From JBBQSN01 sp963825505 (GTDB lineage: Bacteria; Actinomycetota; Actinomycetes; Actinomycetales; CAWJMD01): DNA of 64,000 nt. Both the position numbers and the translations under genes were made by a program. Under the pieces are notes generated by a model. That model was not told the origin of the DNA. It searched no databases and saw only the letters and a list, made by a program, of their open reading frames with translations. The stretch's first letter is position 1, and each line of letters opens with the position of its first letter. This document shows, piece by piece, positions 23,918-32,911 of this stretch. The DNA is taken from NCBI GenBank assembly GCA_963825505.1, contig CAWGTL010000010.1, positions 124,001 through 188,000 of the forward strand. The letters run 5' to 3'.

Positions 23918-26119
23918 ATGCCCAGCACCCGTGACACGGCACCCGGCGCGACCGACCACCACGTGGTCTCGCCGGGTGCCGTCGCACGTCCGCGAGCGCT
24001 CGCCCTGCCGCTGTACGCCGGCGTCACGGGCCTGGTGGGACTGGCGCTGGTCGCCCTCGTCGTGGTCCTGGCCCCGCCGTGGGACTCGCTGTCGGCCTTC
24101 CCCCTGCCCCTGGTGGCGCTCGCGCTCGGGCTGGCCCTCGGAGAGGTCTGGCCCATCCCGGTCTCGCGCGGCGACGACACCATCTCGCCCGTCACGATCT
24201 CGACCACCTTCGCGGTCGCCCTGGTGCTCCTCGGGCCGCTGTCGTGGCTCCTGCTCGTGCACACCGTGGCCGTGGCCCTGGACGACGCCCGCAGCGGCCG
24301 CCGCCCGATCCAGGTGCTCTTCAACGCGGGCCAGTACGCGATCAGCGTGCTGCTCGCCCGCGGCGCGTTCAGCCTGCTGAGCGGGGACCCGTACTTCGGC
24401 GGGTACCAGCACTTCCAGGTCGCCGACCTGCTGCCCGCCCTCGTGGCCGGCGCGGTCTTCGCCCTGGTCAACGACTCCCTGGTCGCCGTCGTGGTGGCCC
24501 TCGCCTCCGGTCAGCGCGTCGGCGCGATGATGCGCGAGGACGTCCGGTTCAAGCTCGAGACCTCCGGCGTGCTGGTGGCCCTCGGCCCGCTCGCTGCCCT
24601 CGTGGTCGACGTCTCGGTGCTGCTGCTGCCGCTGCTGGTGGTCCCGGTGGTCGCCGTGCGGCGCACCACCTACCTCGCCGTGCTGCGCGAGCGCCAGTCG
24701 CTGCACGACCCGCTGACCGGCCTGGCCAACCGCGAGCTGTTCCGGCGCCGGGTGGAGCGGGTGCTCGACTCGCCGGGCGCGGCCGCTCAGAACCTGGCCG
24801 TGCTGATGGTCGACATGGACCACTTCAAGGACGTCAACGACACCCTCGGCCACCACGTCGGCGACGAGCTGCTGCGGCGGGTGGCCGAGCGCATCGACCG
24901 CACCGTGCGCGCCGCCGCGACCTCCGACACCGAGGACCCCGTCACCACGGTCGCCCGGCTCGGCGGCGACGAGTTCGCCGTCCTGCTGCGCAGCGAGTCG
25001 CCCATCGCCGACGCCGAGGAGCTCGCCGAGCAGGTCCTCGCGGTGCTGGCCCGGCCCGTCGACGTGCACGGGCAGGTGCTGTCGGTGCACTGCAGCATCG
25101 GCATCACCGCACCCCGCGGGCGGGAGGTCGACGTGCACACGCTGCTGTCCGAGGCCGACATCGCGCTGTACGAGGCCAAGCGCGAGCGCGCCCGCTGGTG
25201 GGTCTTCACGCCGGGGACCGTGACGGGCTCGGCCGAGCGCCTCGCCCTGCTGCCCGGGCTGCGCGAGGCCATCGCCGACGGCGACCTGCAGGTGCAGTTC
25301 CAGCCGCAGCTCGACGTCGCCACCGAGCGGTACCTCACCGTCGAGGCGCTGGTCCGCTGGCAGCACCCGAGGCACGGCCTGCTCGGACCGGACCAGTTCA
25401 TCGGCCTCGCAGAGAGCGCCGGCCTCATCCGACCGCTGACGCTGCACGTCCTCGAGCTCGCGCTCGAGGCGGCGAGCGGCTGGCGCCGCCAGGGCTGGGA
25501 CGTGGGCGTCGCCGTCAACCTGTCCGCGCGCCAGCTCACCGACCACTCGCTCCCGACGCACCTCGCCGACCGGCTCGAGCACTGGCGGCTGCCGCCGTCG
25601 CGCCTCGTCGTCGAGGTGACCGAGAGCAGCCTGATGGACGTGCACCAGGCGAGCTCGGTGCTGCGCGCCCTGCGGGACATCGGGATCCGGTTGTCCATCG
25701 ACGACTTCGGCACCGGCTACAGCTCGCTCGTGCGGCTGCAGCGCCTCGACGTCGACGAGCTGAAGATCGACAAGAGCTTCGTCGGCGGGCTGCTACGCGG
25801 CGGGAACGACGAGATCCTCGTCCGCTCGATCGTCGAGCTCGCCCACAACCTCGGACTGCAGGTGGTGGCCGAGGGCGTGGAGACCGAGGAGGTGGCCGAG
25901 CACCTGCGGATGCTCGGGTGCGACCGCCTGCAGGGCTTCCTGCTCGGACGCCCGATGCACCACGAGGCGGTCACCGCGCTGCTCGCCGCCCAGCACGTCC
26001 GCGGGCCGCGCGGGCTCGGCTACACCGTCCCCGCGCCCCAGGTCGGCCCCGGACGGGCCGAGCCGGTCCCGGCCCTGCGGGTCGTCGGCGGACGGCCGGC
26101 CCGGGAGGACCTGTGCTGA
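23918..26119 (+). CDS. membrane GGDEF-EAL c-di-GMP protein (sensor type 1)
   Basis: This 733-residue protein makes and/or breaks c-di-GMP. Residues about 30-235 hold some seven membrane spans, including 'LFNAGQYAISVLLARG'. A GGDEF domain follows ('DPLTGLANRELFRRR', 'DHFKDVNDTLGHHVGDELLR', 'RLGGDEFAVLL'), then an EAL domain ('VEALVRWQHP', 'VNLSARQL', 'EVTESSLM', 'IDDFGTGYSSL', 'KIDKSFV', 'AEGVETEEV', 'LQGFLLGRP'). All catalytic motifs of both domains look intact. GAGGGG at 23908 is the ribosome site. It follows two small peptide genes and is coupled to a DUF5317 gene. Confidence 0.93.
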   Translation: MPSTRDTAPGATDHHVVSPGAVARPRALALPLYAGVTGLVGLALVALVVVLAPPWDSLSAFPLPLVALALGLALGEVWPIPVSRGDDTISPVTISTTFAVALVLLGPLSWLLLVHTVAVALDDARSGRRPIQVLFNAGQYAISVLLARGAFSLLSGDPYFGGYQHFQVADLLPALVAGAVFALVNDSLVAVVVALASGQRVGAMMREDVRFKLETSGVLVALGPLAALVVDVSVLLLPLLVVPVVAVRRTTYLAVLRERQSLHDPLTGLANRELFRRRVERVLDSPGAAAQNLAVLMVDMDHFKDVNDTLGHHVGDELLRRVAERIDRTVRAAATSDTEDPVTTVARLGGDEFAVLLRSESPIADAEELAEQVLAVLARPVDVHGQVLSVHCSIGITAPRGREVDVHTLLSEADIALYEAKRERARWWVFTPGTVTGSAERLALLPGLREAIADGDLQVQFQPQLDVATERYLTVEALVRWQHPRHGLLGPDQFIGLAESAGLIRPLTLHVLELALEAASGWRRQGWDVGVAVNLSARQLTDHSLPTHLADRLEHWRLPPSRLVVEVTESSLMDVHQASSVLRALRDIGIRLSIDDFGTGYSSLVRLQRLDVDELKIDKSFVGGLLRGGNDEILVRSIVELAHNLGLQVVAEGVETEEVAEHLRMLGCDRLQGFLLGRPMHHEAVTALLAAQHVRGPRGLGYTVPAPQVGPGRAEPVPALRVVGGRPAREDLC

Positions 26120-26715
26120 TCGTCGCGCTGTTCGTCCTCGGCCTGGTCCTGGTGCCGCTGACAGGCGGCACCTACCGCGGGCTGGTCGACCTGCGGCTGC
26201 GGCTGCGATGGCTGGTGCTGATCGCCTTCGCGCTGCAGTTCCTGGTGCTCCAGGGCCCGGCCGTCCTCGACCCCGTCGGTCCGGTGCTGCACGTGCTCAC
26301 CTACGGCGCGGCCGGCGTCTTCGTGGCGGCGAACCGCCGGGTCCCCGGGCTGCTGGTCGTCGCAGCCGGGGCCGCGTGCAACGGCGTGACCATCGCCCTC
26401 AACGGCGGCACCCTGCCCGCGTCCGCGTCGGCGCTGCGCACGGCCGGCATCGAGGTCGGCGAGGGCTTCGTCAACTCCGGCGTCGTCCACGACCCCGTTC
26501 TGCCGTGGCTCGGCGACGTCTTCGCCGTCCCGTCGGGCGTGCCGTTCGCGAACGTCTTCAGCGTCGGCGACGTGCTGATCGTCGCCGGCGCCTGGTGGCT
26601 GATCTGGGCCACCACCCGCCGTCGCGCCGACGCCGGGGGCAGCGGTCAGGCCAGCGCCGACCTGACCGCCGACAGCGGGACGTCGAGCCAGTCGGGGCGG
26701 TTCCGGGTCTCGTAG
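26113..26715 (+). CDS. DUF5317 membrane protein
   Basis: The 200-residue product has five or so hydrophobic segments ('LIVALFVLGLVLVPLTGGTY', 'VLHVLTYGAAGVFVAANRRV', 'VFSVGDVLIVAGAWWLIWAT') and the 'GVTIALNGGTLP' region typical of DUF5317 proteins. Such genes often follow membrane GGDEF/EAL or HD-GYP genes in actinobacteria. The GTG overlaps the end of the GGDEF-EAL gene by seven bases, with GGGAGG at 26103 as ribosome site. The polar tail of about 23 residues overlaps the 3' end of the convergent maltokinase gene by 70 bases. Confidence 0.82.
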   Translation: MLIVALFVLGLVLVPLTGGTYRGLVDLRLRLRWLVLIAFALQFLVLQGPAVLDPVGPVLHVLTYGAAGVFVAANRRVPGLLVVAAGAACNGVTIALNGGTLPASASALRTAGIEVGEGFVNSGVVHDPVLPWLGDVFAVPSGVPFANVFSVGDVLIVAGAWWLIWATTRRRADAGGSGQASADLTADSGTSSQSGRFRVS

Positions 26716-28037
26716 ACGACCTCGTAGAGCGCCTTGTCGAGCCAGAGCGCCTCGACGAGCAGACCGAGGTCGTCCAGGTCGGTGCCGGACGCCTCCTCGT
26801 ACCCCGCCAGGAACGCCGTCCGCGCCTCCTGCGCCCAGTGCCGGGCCCGCTCGGCGACCGCCGGCTCCTCGGTGTGCAGCGCGACGTGGCCGGCGGCGTA
26901 GTCGAACGAGCGGAGCATGCCGACGACGTCGCGCAGGGCGACGTCGGGGCGGGTGCGCTCGCGCAGCGGACGCAGCGGCTCACCCTCGAAGTCGAGCAGC
27001 ACCCAGCCGCGGCCGGGGGCGTGCAGCACCTGACCGAGGTGGTAGTCGCCGTGCACGCGCTGCAGGGGCGGGACGCCTCCGCCCGCGAGGTCGGCCAGGC
27101 GCTCACGGTGACGGGCCAGCGGCTCGCGCAGCGTCGTCAGCGCGTCCGAGCTGCCCACCGCCCAGTCGACCCGCCCCTGCAGGGCGGTCACGAGGTCGTG
27201 GCGGACGGCGTCGGTGGCCTCCTGCGTCCCGAACTGCTCGCGCAGCGCGGTGTGCACCGAGGCGGTGGCGGCGCCGAGCTCGTCGGCCTCGGTGGTGAAC
27301 GGGCGCCCGGCGACGGCGGCGGCCAGGGCCTCGCGCCAGGCGTCCTGGCTGCCGGCGAGGAACTCGGTGGCGACGGCGAGGTGGCCGCGGCAGGGCTGCT
27401 CGTCGACGACCCACTCGCCCGAGACCCAGCCGGCCACGCGCGGCACGGCCCGCACACCGGCGCGGGACAGCGCCGAGGTGACCTCGACGTCGGGGTTCGG
27501 TCCGTCGCTGAGGACGCGGAAGAGCTTGACGATCAACGGGTCCGGTGCCCCCGCACCGACGACGACCGACGTGTTCGACTGCTCGCCGGAGAGCACCGTG
27601 GCGGCGGCTCCCGGGTCGACCCGCGGAGCGTCCGGTGCGTCGGAGAGCGTCCCGGCGGCGCCGGGCACCTCGGCCTGGTCGGCAACCAGCCGGAGCCAGG
27701 CGCGGACGAAGACGGGGTCGTGCACGCCGTCGTAGACCCAGCGCTCGCCGAGGGTGGAGTGGGTCGCCGTGCCGATCAGCGCGTGCTCGTGCCCCTCCAG
27801 CGGTGCGCCGCGGAAGGTGAGCGGCACCTGCACGACATCGAGCCGGTCGCCGGAGTCGAGCCCCACGAGGTGCACCTCCAGGCCCACCTCGCCGTCGGGG
27901 TCCGCGAGCCGGTACGCGCCGACCTCGCGCAGCGAGACGCCGCGGCCCTTGGCCGGGTACCAGCGCTGCGCCGGCATCCAGCCGTGGAGCAGGTGCGGCA
28001 GCGGCGGGTCGAGCGTGGCCTCCCCGGGAGCGTCCAC
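26646..28037 (-). CDS. pep2: maltokinase
   Basis: Maltokinase phosphorylates maltose to maltose 1-phosphate, the donor for GlgE. The 463-residue protein opens its conserved part with 'WMPAQRWYPAKGRGVSLREV', a maltokinase hallmark, and has the kinase motifs 'VLSGEQSNTSVVV' (nucleotide loop), 'RVHGDYHLGQVL' (catalytic Asp) and 'VLLDFEGEP' (metal Asp). The GTG start is set by a perfect AGGAGG eight bases before it. It begins two bases after the glgE stop, so the two are one operon. Trehalose synthase, often fused or adjacent to this kinase, is not in the window. Confidence 0.93.
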   Translation of the reverse strand: MDAPGEATLDPPLPHLLHGWMPAQRWYPAKGRGVSLREVGAYRLADPDGEVGLEVHLVGLDSGDRLDVVQVPLTFRGAPLEGHEHALIGTATHSTLGERWVYDGVHDPVFVRAWLRLVADQAEVPGAAGTLSDAPDAPRVDPGAAATVLSGEQSNTSVVVGAGAPDPLIVKLFRVLSDGPNPDVEVTSALSRAGVRAVPRVAGWVSGEWVVDEQPCRGHLAVATEFLAGSQDAWREALAAAVAGRPFTTEADELGAATASVHTALREQFGTQEATDAVRHDLVTALQGRVDWAVGSSDALTTLREPLARHRERLADLAGGGVPPLQRVHGDYHLGQVLHAPGRGWVLLDFEGEPLRPLRERTRPDVALRDVVGMLRSFDYAAGHVALHTEEPAVAERARHWAQEARTAFLAGYEEASGTDLDDLGLLVEALWLDKALYEVVYETRNRPDWLDVPLSAVRSALA

Positions 28038-28039
28038 GC

Positions 28040-30199
28040 TCAGACCCTCCTGACGTGCACCACGTGCGCCGGGGTCTCGAAACCCAGTCGGACGAAGACG
28101 TTCTCGCCCCAGTTCCAGGACTGGCCGGAGAGCAGGTCGTGGGCGACGAACGAGTCGTCCCACGTCATCCCGAGCCCGGGCATGTCGAGGTGCACCGTGG
28201 TCTCCCGCTGCGAGTGCGGGTCGAGGTTGACCACGGTGATGACGGTGTCCTCGCGGCCGGTGGGGGAGTGCTCGGCCGCGATCCGGCGCGAGTAGGCGAG
28301 CACCGCGTCGTCGTCGGTGGGGTGGAACACGAGGTCGCGCAGCTGCTGCAGCGCCGGGTGGTCGCGCCGGATCTCGTTGAGACGGGTCAGCAGCGGCTGC
28401 AACGACTCCCCGCGCTCGAGCGCGCCGGCGAAGTCGCGCGGCTTGTACTCGTACTTCTCGTTGTCGATCTGCTCCTCCGCGCCCGGCCGGGCGACGTTCT
28501 CGACCAGCTCGTAACCGGTGTAGATGCCCCAGGTGGGGACTGCCGTCGCCGCGATGACCGCCCGCAGCGCGAACGCCGTCCGCCCGCCGTACTGCATGTA
28601 GGGGGTGAGGATGTCGTGGGTGGTGGGCCAGAAGCTCGGCACCATGTAGTCCGCCGTGCCGGTCTTCCCCGTCGGGCTCACCACGTGGCTGCCGGTGGTG
28701 AGCTCGGTGAGGTAGTCGGTGAGCTCGGCCTTGGTGTTGCGCCAGGCGTAGTAGGTGTACGACTGCTGGAAGCCGACCTTCGCCAGGGTCCGCATCATCG
28801 GTGGCCGCGTGAACGCCTCGGCGAGCCACACCACGCCGGGATGGGTCTTCTCGACCTCCGCGATGATCCACTCCCAGAACTGGACCGGCTTGGTGTGCGG
28901 GTTGTCGACCCGGATGAGCGTGACGCCGCGCTCCACCCAGACCATCACCACGCGCAGCACCTCGCGGTAGATGCCGTCGGGGTCGTTGTCGAAGTTCAGC
29001 GGGTAGATGTCCTGGTACTTCTTCGGCGGGTTCTCGGCGTAGGCGATCGACCCGTCGGCGCGGGTGGTGAACCACTCCGGGTGCGCGGTCACCCACGGGT
29101 GGTCCGGCGAGCAGTTCAGCGCGAGGTCGATCGCCACCTCGAGCCCGAGGCCCTTGGCCCGCGCGACGAACGCGTCGAAGTCCTCGAAGGTCCCGAGGTC
29201 GGGGTGGATCGCGTCGTGCCCGCCGTCGGCCGACCCGATCGCGTACGGCGAGCCCGGATCGCCCGGCTCGATCGTGAGCGTGTTGTTGCGCCCCTTGCGG
29301 TTCGTCTCGCCGATCGGGTGCAGCGGCAGCACGTACGCGACGTCGAAGCCCATCTCGGCGATCGCCGGCAGCCGCTCCGCCGCGGTGCGCAGGGTGCCGG
29401 ACGTCCAGGCACCCGTGGCGGGGTCGCGGACCGCGCCTTCCGAGCGGGGGACGAAGGAGTACCACGCGCCGTAGAGCGCGCGCCGGCGCTGCACCCGCAG
29501 CGGGAACGGGCCGGCCACGGTGACGCCCCGGCGGACGGGCACGCGCTCCAGCGCCTGGTGCACGTGCGCCGAGGTGCCGGCGGCGAGCCGCGCCTGCGGC
29601 GGGCGCTCGGTGTCGCGCAGGCCCGTCACGGCGTCGAGCAGGTGCGCGCGGTGCGTCGCGTCGTGCGCGGCGTCGTGGGCGGCGTCCTCGAGCAGCAGGG
29701 CGCCCTCGGTGAGCATCAGCTCGGTGTCGACGTCGGCGGCCACCTTGATGACGGCGTCGTGCTCCCAGGTGCCGTAGGGGTCGTCCCACGCCTCGACCGT
29801 GAAGGTCCACTCGCCCGGGGCGTCCGGCACCACGTGGCCGAGCCAGCGGCCCAGGCCGTGGTCGGTCTCGGTCAGCCGGACCCGGCTGTGCTCCGAACCG
29901 TCCGGCCGGTGCAGCACCGCGGTGGCACCGACGGCGTCGTGGCCCTCCCGGAACACGGTGGCCGTGATCGGCACGACCTCGCCCTCGGACGCGCGCGCCG
30001 GCCAGCGGCCGCCGTCGACGACGGGACCGACCTCGAGCACCGGGAACCGGCCGGTGAGGCCGGACCGGTCGATGGCGGCGGCCGCCGGTGGGGCCGCTGC
30101 TGGCGCTGCCGGCGGTGCGGCGCCTGCCGGCGGCGCGGCAGGGGTCTGGGGAGGGGGTGCTGCGGACGTGGGGCGCCTGCTGCGCTTGTCGCGGCTCAC
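28040..30199 (-). CDS. glgE: alpha-1,4-glucan:maltose-1-phosphate maltosyltransferase GlgE
   Basis: GlgE elongates alpha-1,4-glucan from maltose 1-phosphate. The 719-residue GH13_3 enzyme has an Ala/Pro-rich head of about 45 residues, an N-terminal beta domain starting 'GRFPVLEVGPVVDGGRWPAR', and a catalytic core. The core contains 'VLPLHPIGETNRKGRNN', 'LIRVDNPHTKP' (nucleophile Asp), 'WLAEAFTRPPMMR' (acid Glu) and 'FWPTTHDIL'. These match GlgE rather than amylase or trehalose synthase. The GTG start is inferred from the conserved basic opening. It is divergent from glgP, and the 120-base region between them holds a repeated GCAAC-N2-CTTGC-like motif. Confidence 0.95.
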   Translation of the reverse strand: MSRDKRSRRPTSAAPPPQTPAAPPAGAAPPAAPAAAPPAAAAIDRSGLTGRFPVLEVGPVVDGGRWPARASEGEVVPITATVFREGHDAVGATAVLHRPDGSEHSRVRLTETDHGLGRWLGHVVPDAPGEWTFTVEAWDDPYGTWEHDAVIKVAADVDTELMLTEGALLLEDAAHDAAHDATHRAHLLDAVTGLRDTERPPQARLAAGTSAHVHQALERVPVRRGVTVAGPFPLRVQRRRALYGAWYSFVPRSEGAVRDPATGAWTSGTLRTAAERLPAIAEMGFDVAYVLPLHPIGETNRKGRNNTLTIEPGDPGSPYAIGSADGGHDAIHPDLGTFEDFDAFVARAKGLGLEVAIDLALNCSPDHPWVTAHPEWFTTRADGSIAYAENPPKKYQDIYPLNFDNDPDGIYREVLRVVMVWVERGVTLIRVDNPHTKPVQFWEWIIAEVEKTHPGVVWLAEAFTRPPMMRTLAKVGFQQSYTYYAWRNTKAELTDYLTELTTGSHVVSPTGKTGTADYMVPSFWPTTHDILTPYMQYGGRTAFALRAVIAATAVPTWGIYTGYELVENVARPGAEEQIDNEKYEYKPRDFAGALERGESLQPLLTRLNEIRRDHPALQQLRDLVFHPTDDDAVLAYSRRIAAEHSPTGREDTVITVVNLDPHSQRETTVHLDMPGLGMTWDDSFVAHDLLSGQSWNWGENVFVRLGFETPAHVVHVRRV

Positions 30200-30242
30200 C
30201 TCGGCCACGCTACCGAGGGCGACGCCGGGGGCGCGATCCGGA

Positions 30243-30273
30243 GCAACTTCTTGCACCACGCGCAACGTCTTGC
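30243..30273. promoter_or_regulatory. operator-like repeats between glgE and glgP
   Basis: GCAACTTCTTGC at 30243-30254 and GCAACGTCTTGC at 30262-30273 are near-identical, each a GCAA-N4-TTGC inverted repeat, with centres 19 bp apart. Such TTGC/GCAA arms are common in LacI-family sugar regulator sites. No regulator gene is adjacent. Confidence 0.5.
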
Positions 30274-30305
30274 CGGGCCCCGGCGTGTCGGCCTCCGGGC
30301 TCCCG

Positions 30306-30311
30306 TACGCT
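30306..30311 (+). promoter_or_regulatory. -10 box before glgP
   Basis: TACGCT ends eight bases before the glgP GTG, which lacks a ribosome site. This suggests a nearly leaderless message. Confidence 0.4.
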
Positions 30312-30319
30312 GCCCCGTC

Positions 30320-32884
30320 GTGAGAGCGATCCGGCGGTTCACCGTCCGCACCGTCCTGCCCGGCACCATCTCGGCCCTGGGCCAGCTGGCGATCAACCTG
30401 CGCTGGTCGTGGCACCCCGCCACCCGCGACCTGTTCGAGCAGATCGATCCGAAGCGCTGGGCCGAGCTCGGGCACGACCCGATCCGCCTGCTCGGCGACC
30501 TGGCGCCGGAGCGCCTCGCCGAGCTGTCGGACGACCCCGTCTTCGTCGCGAAGGTGGAGCAGGCCGCCGCCGACCTGCGCGAGTACCTCAGCGAGCCGCG
30601 CTGGTACCAGGACCTGCCCGAGCCGAAGCCGGCCTCGATCGCCTACTTCAGCCCGGAGTACGGCATCACCTCGGTGCTGCCGCAGTACTCCGGCGGCCTC
30701 GGCATCCTCGCGGGCGACCACCTCAAGAGCGCCTCCGACCTCGGGGTGCCGATCACCGGCGTCGGCCTCATGTACAAGAGCGGCTACTTCAAGCAGGCCC
30801 TGTCGGCCGACGGCTGGCAGACCGAGACCTACCCGGTGCTCGACCCCGACGGCCTCCCGCTGACCCTCCTGCGCGAGGAGGACGGCACGCCGGCGCTGGT
30901 GACCGTCGAGCTCCCTGGCGGCCGCGCGCTGCACGCCCACGTCTGGAAGGCCGACGTCGGCCGCGTCCCCCTCCTGCTGCTCGACTCCGACGTGCAGGAG
31001 AACGACGAGCTCGCCCGCACCATCACCGACCGCCTCTACGGCGGCGGCGGCGAGCACCGGCTCCAGCAGGAGATGCTGCTCGGCATCGGCGGCGTGCGCG
31101 CGCTGCGGATCTGGTCCCGGCTGTCCGGCGCCCCGGCCCCCGCGGTGTTCCACACCAACGAGGGCCACGCCGGCTTCCTCGGGCTGGAGCGCATCCGCGA
31201 GCTGATGGGGGAGGGCCTGACCTGGGACGAGGCGCTGGCCGCCGGCCGCGCCGCCACCGTCTTCACCACGCACACCCCCGTCCCGGCCGGCATCGACCGG
31301 TTCGGCGACGACCAGATCGACCAGTACCTCGGCGGCTCCGGCGCGCTCGAGGGGCTGCCGATGGACCGCGTCCAGGCGCTCGGCGCCGAGGACTACCCCG
31401 GCGGCGAGGCCGGTGTGTTCAACATGGCCGTGATGGGCCTGCGGCTCGCGCAGCGCGCCAACGGCGTCTCCCGGCTGCACGGCGAGGTCAGCCGCGGCAT
31501 GTTCGACGGCCTGTGGCCGGGCTTCGACGACACAGAGGTCCCGATCACCTCGATCACCAACGGCGTGCACGCCCCCACCTGGGTCGACCGGCGCGTGTTC
31601 GAGGTCGCCGAGAAGCACGTCGGCACCCGGCTCACCGAGGGCGCCCGGGGCTGGGAGCAGGTCGGCGAGGTGCCGCCCGCCGAGATCTGGGCGGTGCGCC
31701 GCGAGCTGCGCGCGCAGCTGGTCGCCGACGCCCGCGCGCGGGTGCGCTCGTCCTGGTTGAAGCGGGGCGCGAGCCCGGCCGAGCTGGGCTGGGTCGACGA
31801 CGTGCTCGACCCGGACGTGCTGACCATCGGCTTCGCCCGCCGCGTGCCCACCTACAAGCGGCTCACGCTGATGCTGCGCGACCCGGCCCGGCTGAAGGCG
31901 CTGCTGCTCGACCCGGAGCGCCCGGTGCAGCTGGTGATCGCCGGCAAGTCGCACCCCGCCGACGACCAGGGCAAGCGGCTGATCCAGCAGCTCGTGCAGT
32001 TCGCCGACGACCCCGAGGTGCGGCACCGCATCGTCTTCCTGCCCAACTACGACATCAAGATGGCCCAGATCCTCTACCCGGGCTGCGACGTCTGGCTGAA
32101 CAACCCGCTGCGCCCGCTCGAGGCCTGCGGCACGTCCGGCATGAAGGCGGCGCTCAACGGCTGCCTCAACCTGTCCATCCTGGACGGCTGGTGGGACGAG
32201 TGGTTCGACGGCGAGAACGGCTGGGCGATCCCGACCGCCGACGGCGTCGAGGACGCCGACAAGCGCGACGACCTGGAGGCGGCCGGCCTGTACGACCTGG
32301 TCGCCAAGCAGGTCGCGCCGATGTTCTACGACCGCGACGCCGAGGGCCTGCCGGGCCGCTGGCTGGAGATGGTTCGACACACCCTCGGCACCCTCGGTCC
32401 GAAGGTGCTGGCCTCGCGGATGGTCGGCGACTACGTGCAGAGGCTGTACCTGCCGGCGTTCGAGAGCGGCACCGCCATGAACGGTCCGGGCTACCCCGGC
32501 GCGAAGGAGCTCGCCACGTGGCTGGCGAAGGTGCGCCAGGGCTGGTCCTCGGTGCGGGTCGACCACGTGGAGTCCTCAGGCATCGGCGACTCCCCGCAGA
32601 TCGGCGAGGTGCTGCACGTCAGCGCGTTCGTCTCGCTCGGCGACCTCGACCCGTCCGACGTCAGCGTCGAGGTCCTGCACGGCCGGGTGAACGACTCCGA
32701 CGAGCTCACCGGGACGGCCTCGCAGGTGCTCGAGCACACCGACACCTACGAGGACGGCCGGCACCGGTTCGCCGGCGACCTCACCCTGCGCCGCACCGGC
32801 GCGTTCGGCTACACCGTGCGGATCCTCCCGCGCCACGCAGGCCTCGCGAGCACCGCCGAGACCGGCCTGGTCGTCAACGCCTGA
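30320..32884 (+). CDS. glgP: alpha-glucan phosphorylase GlgP
   Basis: GlgP releases glucose 1-phosphate from glycogen or maltodextrins. The 854-residue GT35 enzyme is of the DUF3417-containing short type found in actinobacteria. It begins 'FTVRTVLPGTISALGQLAIN' and shows 'YFSPEYGITSVLPQYSGGLG', 'VFHTNEGHAGFLGLERI' and 'ITSITNGVHAPTWV'. The pyridoxal phosphate site is 'EACGTSGMKAALNG' followed by 'LNLSILDGWWDEWF'. All core motifs are present. It runs divergently from glgE, with which it may share control. Confidence 0.95.
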   Translation: MRAIRRFTVRTVLPGTISALGQLAINLRWSWHPATRDLFEQIDPKRWAELGHDPIRLLGDLAPERLAELSDDPVFVAKVEQAAADLREYLSEPRWYQDLPEPKPASIAYFSPEYGITSVLPQYSGGLGILAGDHLKSASDLGVPITGVGLMYKSGYFKQALSADGWQTETYPVLDPDGLPLTLLREEDGTPALVTVELPGGRALHAHVWKADVGRVPLLLLDSDVQENDELARTITDRLYGGGGEHRLQQEMLLGIGGVRALRIWSRLSGAPAPAVFHTNEGHAGFLGLERIRELMGEGLTWDEALAAGRAATVFTTHTPVPAGIDRFGDDQIDQYLGGSGALEGLPMDRVQALGAEDYPGGEAGVFNMAVMGLRLAQRANGVSRLHGEVSRGMFDGLWPGFDDTEVPITSITNGVHAPTWVDRRVFEVAEKHVGTRLTEGARGWEQVGEVPPAEIWAVRRELRAQLVADARARVRSSWLKRGASPAELGWVDDVLDPDVLTIGFARRVPTYKRLTLMLRDPARLKALLLDPERPVQLVIAGKSHPADDQGKRLIQQLVQFADDPEVRHRIVFLPNYDIKMAQILYPGCDVWLNNPLRPLEACGTSGMKAALNGCLNLSILDGWWDEWFDGENGWAIPTADGVEDADKRDDLEAAGLYDLVAKQVAPMFYDRDAEGLPGRWLEMVRHTLGTLGPKVLASRMVGDYVQRLYLPAFESGTAMNGPGYPGAKELATWLAKVRQGWSSVRVDHVESSGIGDSPQIGEVLHVSAFVSLGDLDPSDVSVEVLHGRVNDSDELTGTASQVLEHTDTYEDGRHRFAGDLTLRRTGAFGYTVRILPRHAGLASTAETGLVVNA

Positions 32885-32911
32885 GGGCGGGAGCTCGGGA
32901 CCGGGCACAGG

